Shown one piece after another: positions 45,308 to 46,057 of a stretch of 46,057 nt of DNA. This stretch comes from Halanaerobium sp. MA284_MarDTE_T2 (GTDB taxonomy: Bacteria; Bacillota; Halanaerobiia; Halanaerobiales; Halanaerobiaceae). The translations under genes and the position numbers were made by a program. The notes beneath the pieces were generated by a model that worked only from the letters and a program-made list of their open reading frames with translations, ran no database searches and was not told where the DNA came from. The stretch spans positions 1 to 46,057 of the forward strand of contig NZ_QPJE01000017.1 in NCBI RefSeq assembly GCF_003337245.1, in the 5' to 3' direction. Numbering within the stretch: the first letter of the stretch is position 1; the number at the start of each line of letters is the position of its first letter.

Positions 45308-45880
45308 TTACAAAATTAATGCTTTACCATTATTAATGCTGTCTGCAATTTCGTACATATTGCTTATTTTTCCAACTTTAATTTTATCTGTTAAATTATA
45401 ATAATTTAAACATGTACCACAAACTAAAATATCAGTTCCCTTTTCTTCTAATTCCTTTAACACTGAAATAGTTTCAGGATAAATAGTAGTTAATTTAACT
45501 CCAGAATTTATAAATAGCAATTTTTTAGGCCGAGGAGTAATATCTAGCAGGGTACTTAAAAAACCCTTCATTAGAATTTTACCCAGTTCTTTTTCTCCTT
45601 CACCCATATTCTCAGATCCAATTAAATAAACTTTGGCATTATCATTTTGAGACTCATTAGTAACAGTCCCTTCTGGCGCTGTTATTAAAATTTTAAAAAA
45701 GTCTTCTCCCTCTTTTACAGTCGAATAACTGCAGTTCATCTTTTTGGCAAGTTTGGCAACATTCTCTGCGGCAATTTCATTATCAACAATAGTAGTTATT
45801 TTAGTATTATCATCAAGAGCCTTTTTTGTTAAAACTACCGGTTTTGGACAGTCCATTCCTCGTGCATCAATTTCTTTCAA
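45308..45880 (-). CDS. yedF: Selenium metabolism protein YedF (TusA-DsrE fusion)
   Basis: The N-terminal TusA/SirA-like domain has the sulfur/selenium-carrying cysteine in DARGMDCPKPVV (Cys11). A C-terminal DsrE-like domain follows, with KVYLIGSENMGEGEKELGK and CGTCLNYY. Proteins of this domain order cluster with selD and are annotated as sulfurtransferase-like selenium metabolism YedF. I chose TTG at 45880 (190 aa), behind AAGGAGG; an upstream TTG lies inside that binding site. It is the first gene of the selenium operon. Confidence 0.92.
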   Translation of the reverse strand: MKEIDARGMDCPKPVVLTKKALDDNTKITTIVDNEIAAENVAKLAKKMNCSYSTVKEGEDFFKILITAPEGTVTNESQNDNAKVYLIGSENMGEGEKELGKILMKGFLSTLLDITPRPKKLLFINSGVKLTTIYPETISVLKELEEKGTDILVCGTCLNYYNLTDKIKVGKISNMYEIADSINNGKALIL

Positions 45881-45924
45881 ATTATAAACCTCCTTCAAAT
45901 AATTTATAATATTTACTAATGAAA

Positions 45925-45953
45925 ATTATAACATATATTTATTACTATCTCAA
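45925..45953 (-). promoter_or_regulatory. Promoter of the yedF-selD operon
   Basis: TTGAGA (45948-45953) and TATAAT (45925-45930, with TG upstream) are 17 bp apart on the minus strand. The start is near 45918, 38 nt before the yedF TTG. Confidence 0.8.
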
Positions 45954-45970
45954 TATCATATTTATCTGGA

Positions 45971-46009
45971 CTTTCCCCATTTTTTATATACTGCTGCAAA
46001 AAGGGGAGA
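45971..46009 (+). repeat. Possible fourth, diverged hairpin repeat
   Basis: CTTTCCCCATTTTTTATA and TGCAAAAAGGGGAG pair as an imperfect hairpin. The layout (CCC, T-run, ATA, TGCAAAAA, GGG) follows copy C, but the 17-nt core is not conserved. It has no T-tail on either strand. Bases 46010-46057 show no recognisable feature. Confidence 0.4.
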
Positions 46010-46057
46010 TGCAGGAATATTGAAATTTTTAGTCAATGAATCTTAACGAAATGAAGG

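Noticed and set aside
1-46057. CRISPR array, prophage, toxin or defence island
   Set aside because: No regularly spaced repeats, integrase, phage structural genes or defence motifs were seen; nearly all genes belong to a conserved housekeeping cluster.

Overview
This window is AT-rich DNA from a low-GC Firmicute. Almost all of it is the long housekeeping cluster that runs comEA-comEC-holA-rpsT-lepA-hemW-hrcA-grpE-dnaK-dnaJ-rsmE-mtaB-yqeY-nfeD-floA-phoH-pgpH-ybeY-dgkA-cdd-era-recO-glyQS-dnaG-sigA-nif3 in Bacillus and Clostridia. Here it reads on the minus strand, so transcription mostly runs from high to low coordinates. The sporulation genes that normally sit inside this cluster (gpr and spoIIP between rpsT and lepA, yqfC and yqfD before phoH) are absent. 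That fits a non-sporulating anaerobe such as Halanaerobium or a relative (Halanaerobiales). The genus is an inference from composition, protein style and gene order; no 16S rRNA is present.

Layout. 1-91: the 5' end of a group IIC intron on the minus strand, directly behind a terminator. 92-536: that terminator and two tiny coupled genes. 572-898: RNase P RNA with a strong promoter. 967-2390: nif3 and a tRNA with anticodon CAU. 2476-10300: sigA, dnaG, dgt, the PPDK regulator and glyS/glyQ. 10413-14596: recO, deoC, mgtE, era and cdd. 14622-18624: an envelope block (DUF3048 lipoprotein, DUF881, DUF502, CorC/HlyC). 18665-23005: a DgkA-PAP2 fusion, ybeY, pgpH and phoH. 23383-25069: glpX with the gluconeogenesis regulator ccpN. 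25210-28544: a flotillin operon and yqeY. 28583-36000: hinT, mtaB, rsmE and the HrcA heat-shock operon with a CIRCE operator. 36017-38978: hemW and lepA. 39233-39493: rpsT, the only plus-strand gene. 39563-43635: holA and the DNA-uptake genes comEC and comEA. 43707-45953: a small selenium operon (yedF, selD, DUF3343) with its own promoter and terminator.

The genes mostly serve core information processing (replication start, sigma factor, ribosome assembly, tRNA modification, chaperones), envelope lipid recycling and c-di-AMP turnover, and control of gluconeogenesis. The most notable finding is that selD carries an in-frame UGA at codon 21 inside the catalytic motif, followed by a SECIS-like hairpin. 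The organism therefore probably makes selenocysteine, and a conventional gene call would lose the active site. Other notable points are the group IIC intron sitting behind a terminator, a dispersed family of hairpin repeats of about 40-55 bp, an apparent ATT start codon for mgtE, and a possible CcpN box on the ccpN promoter. I see no CRISPR array, prophage or defence island.
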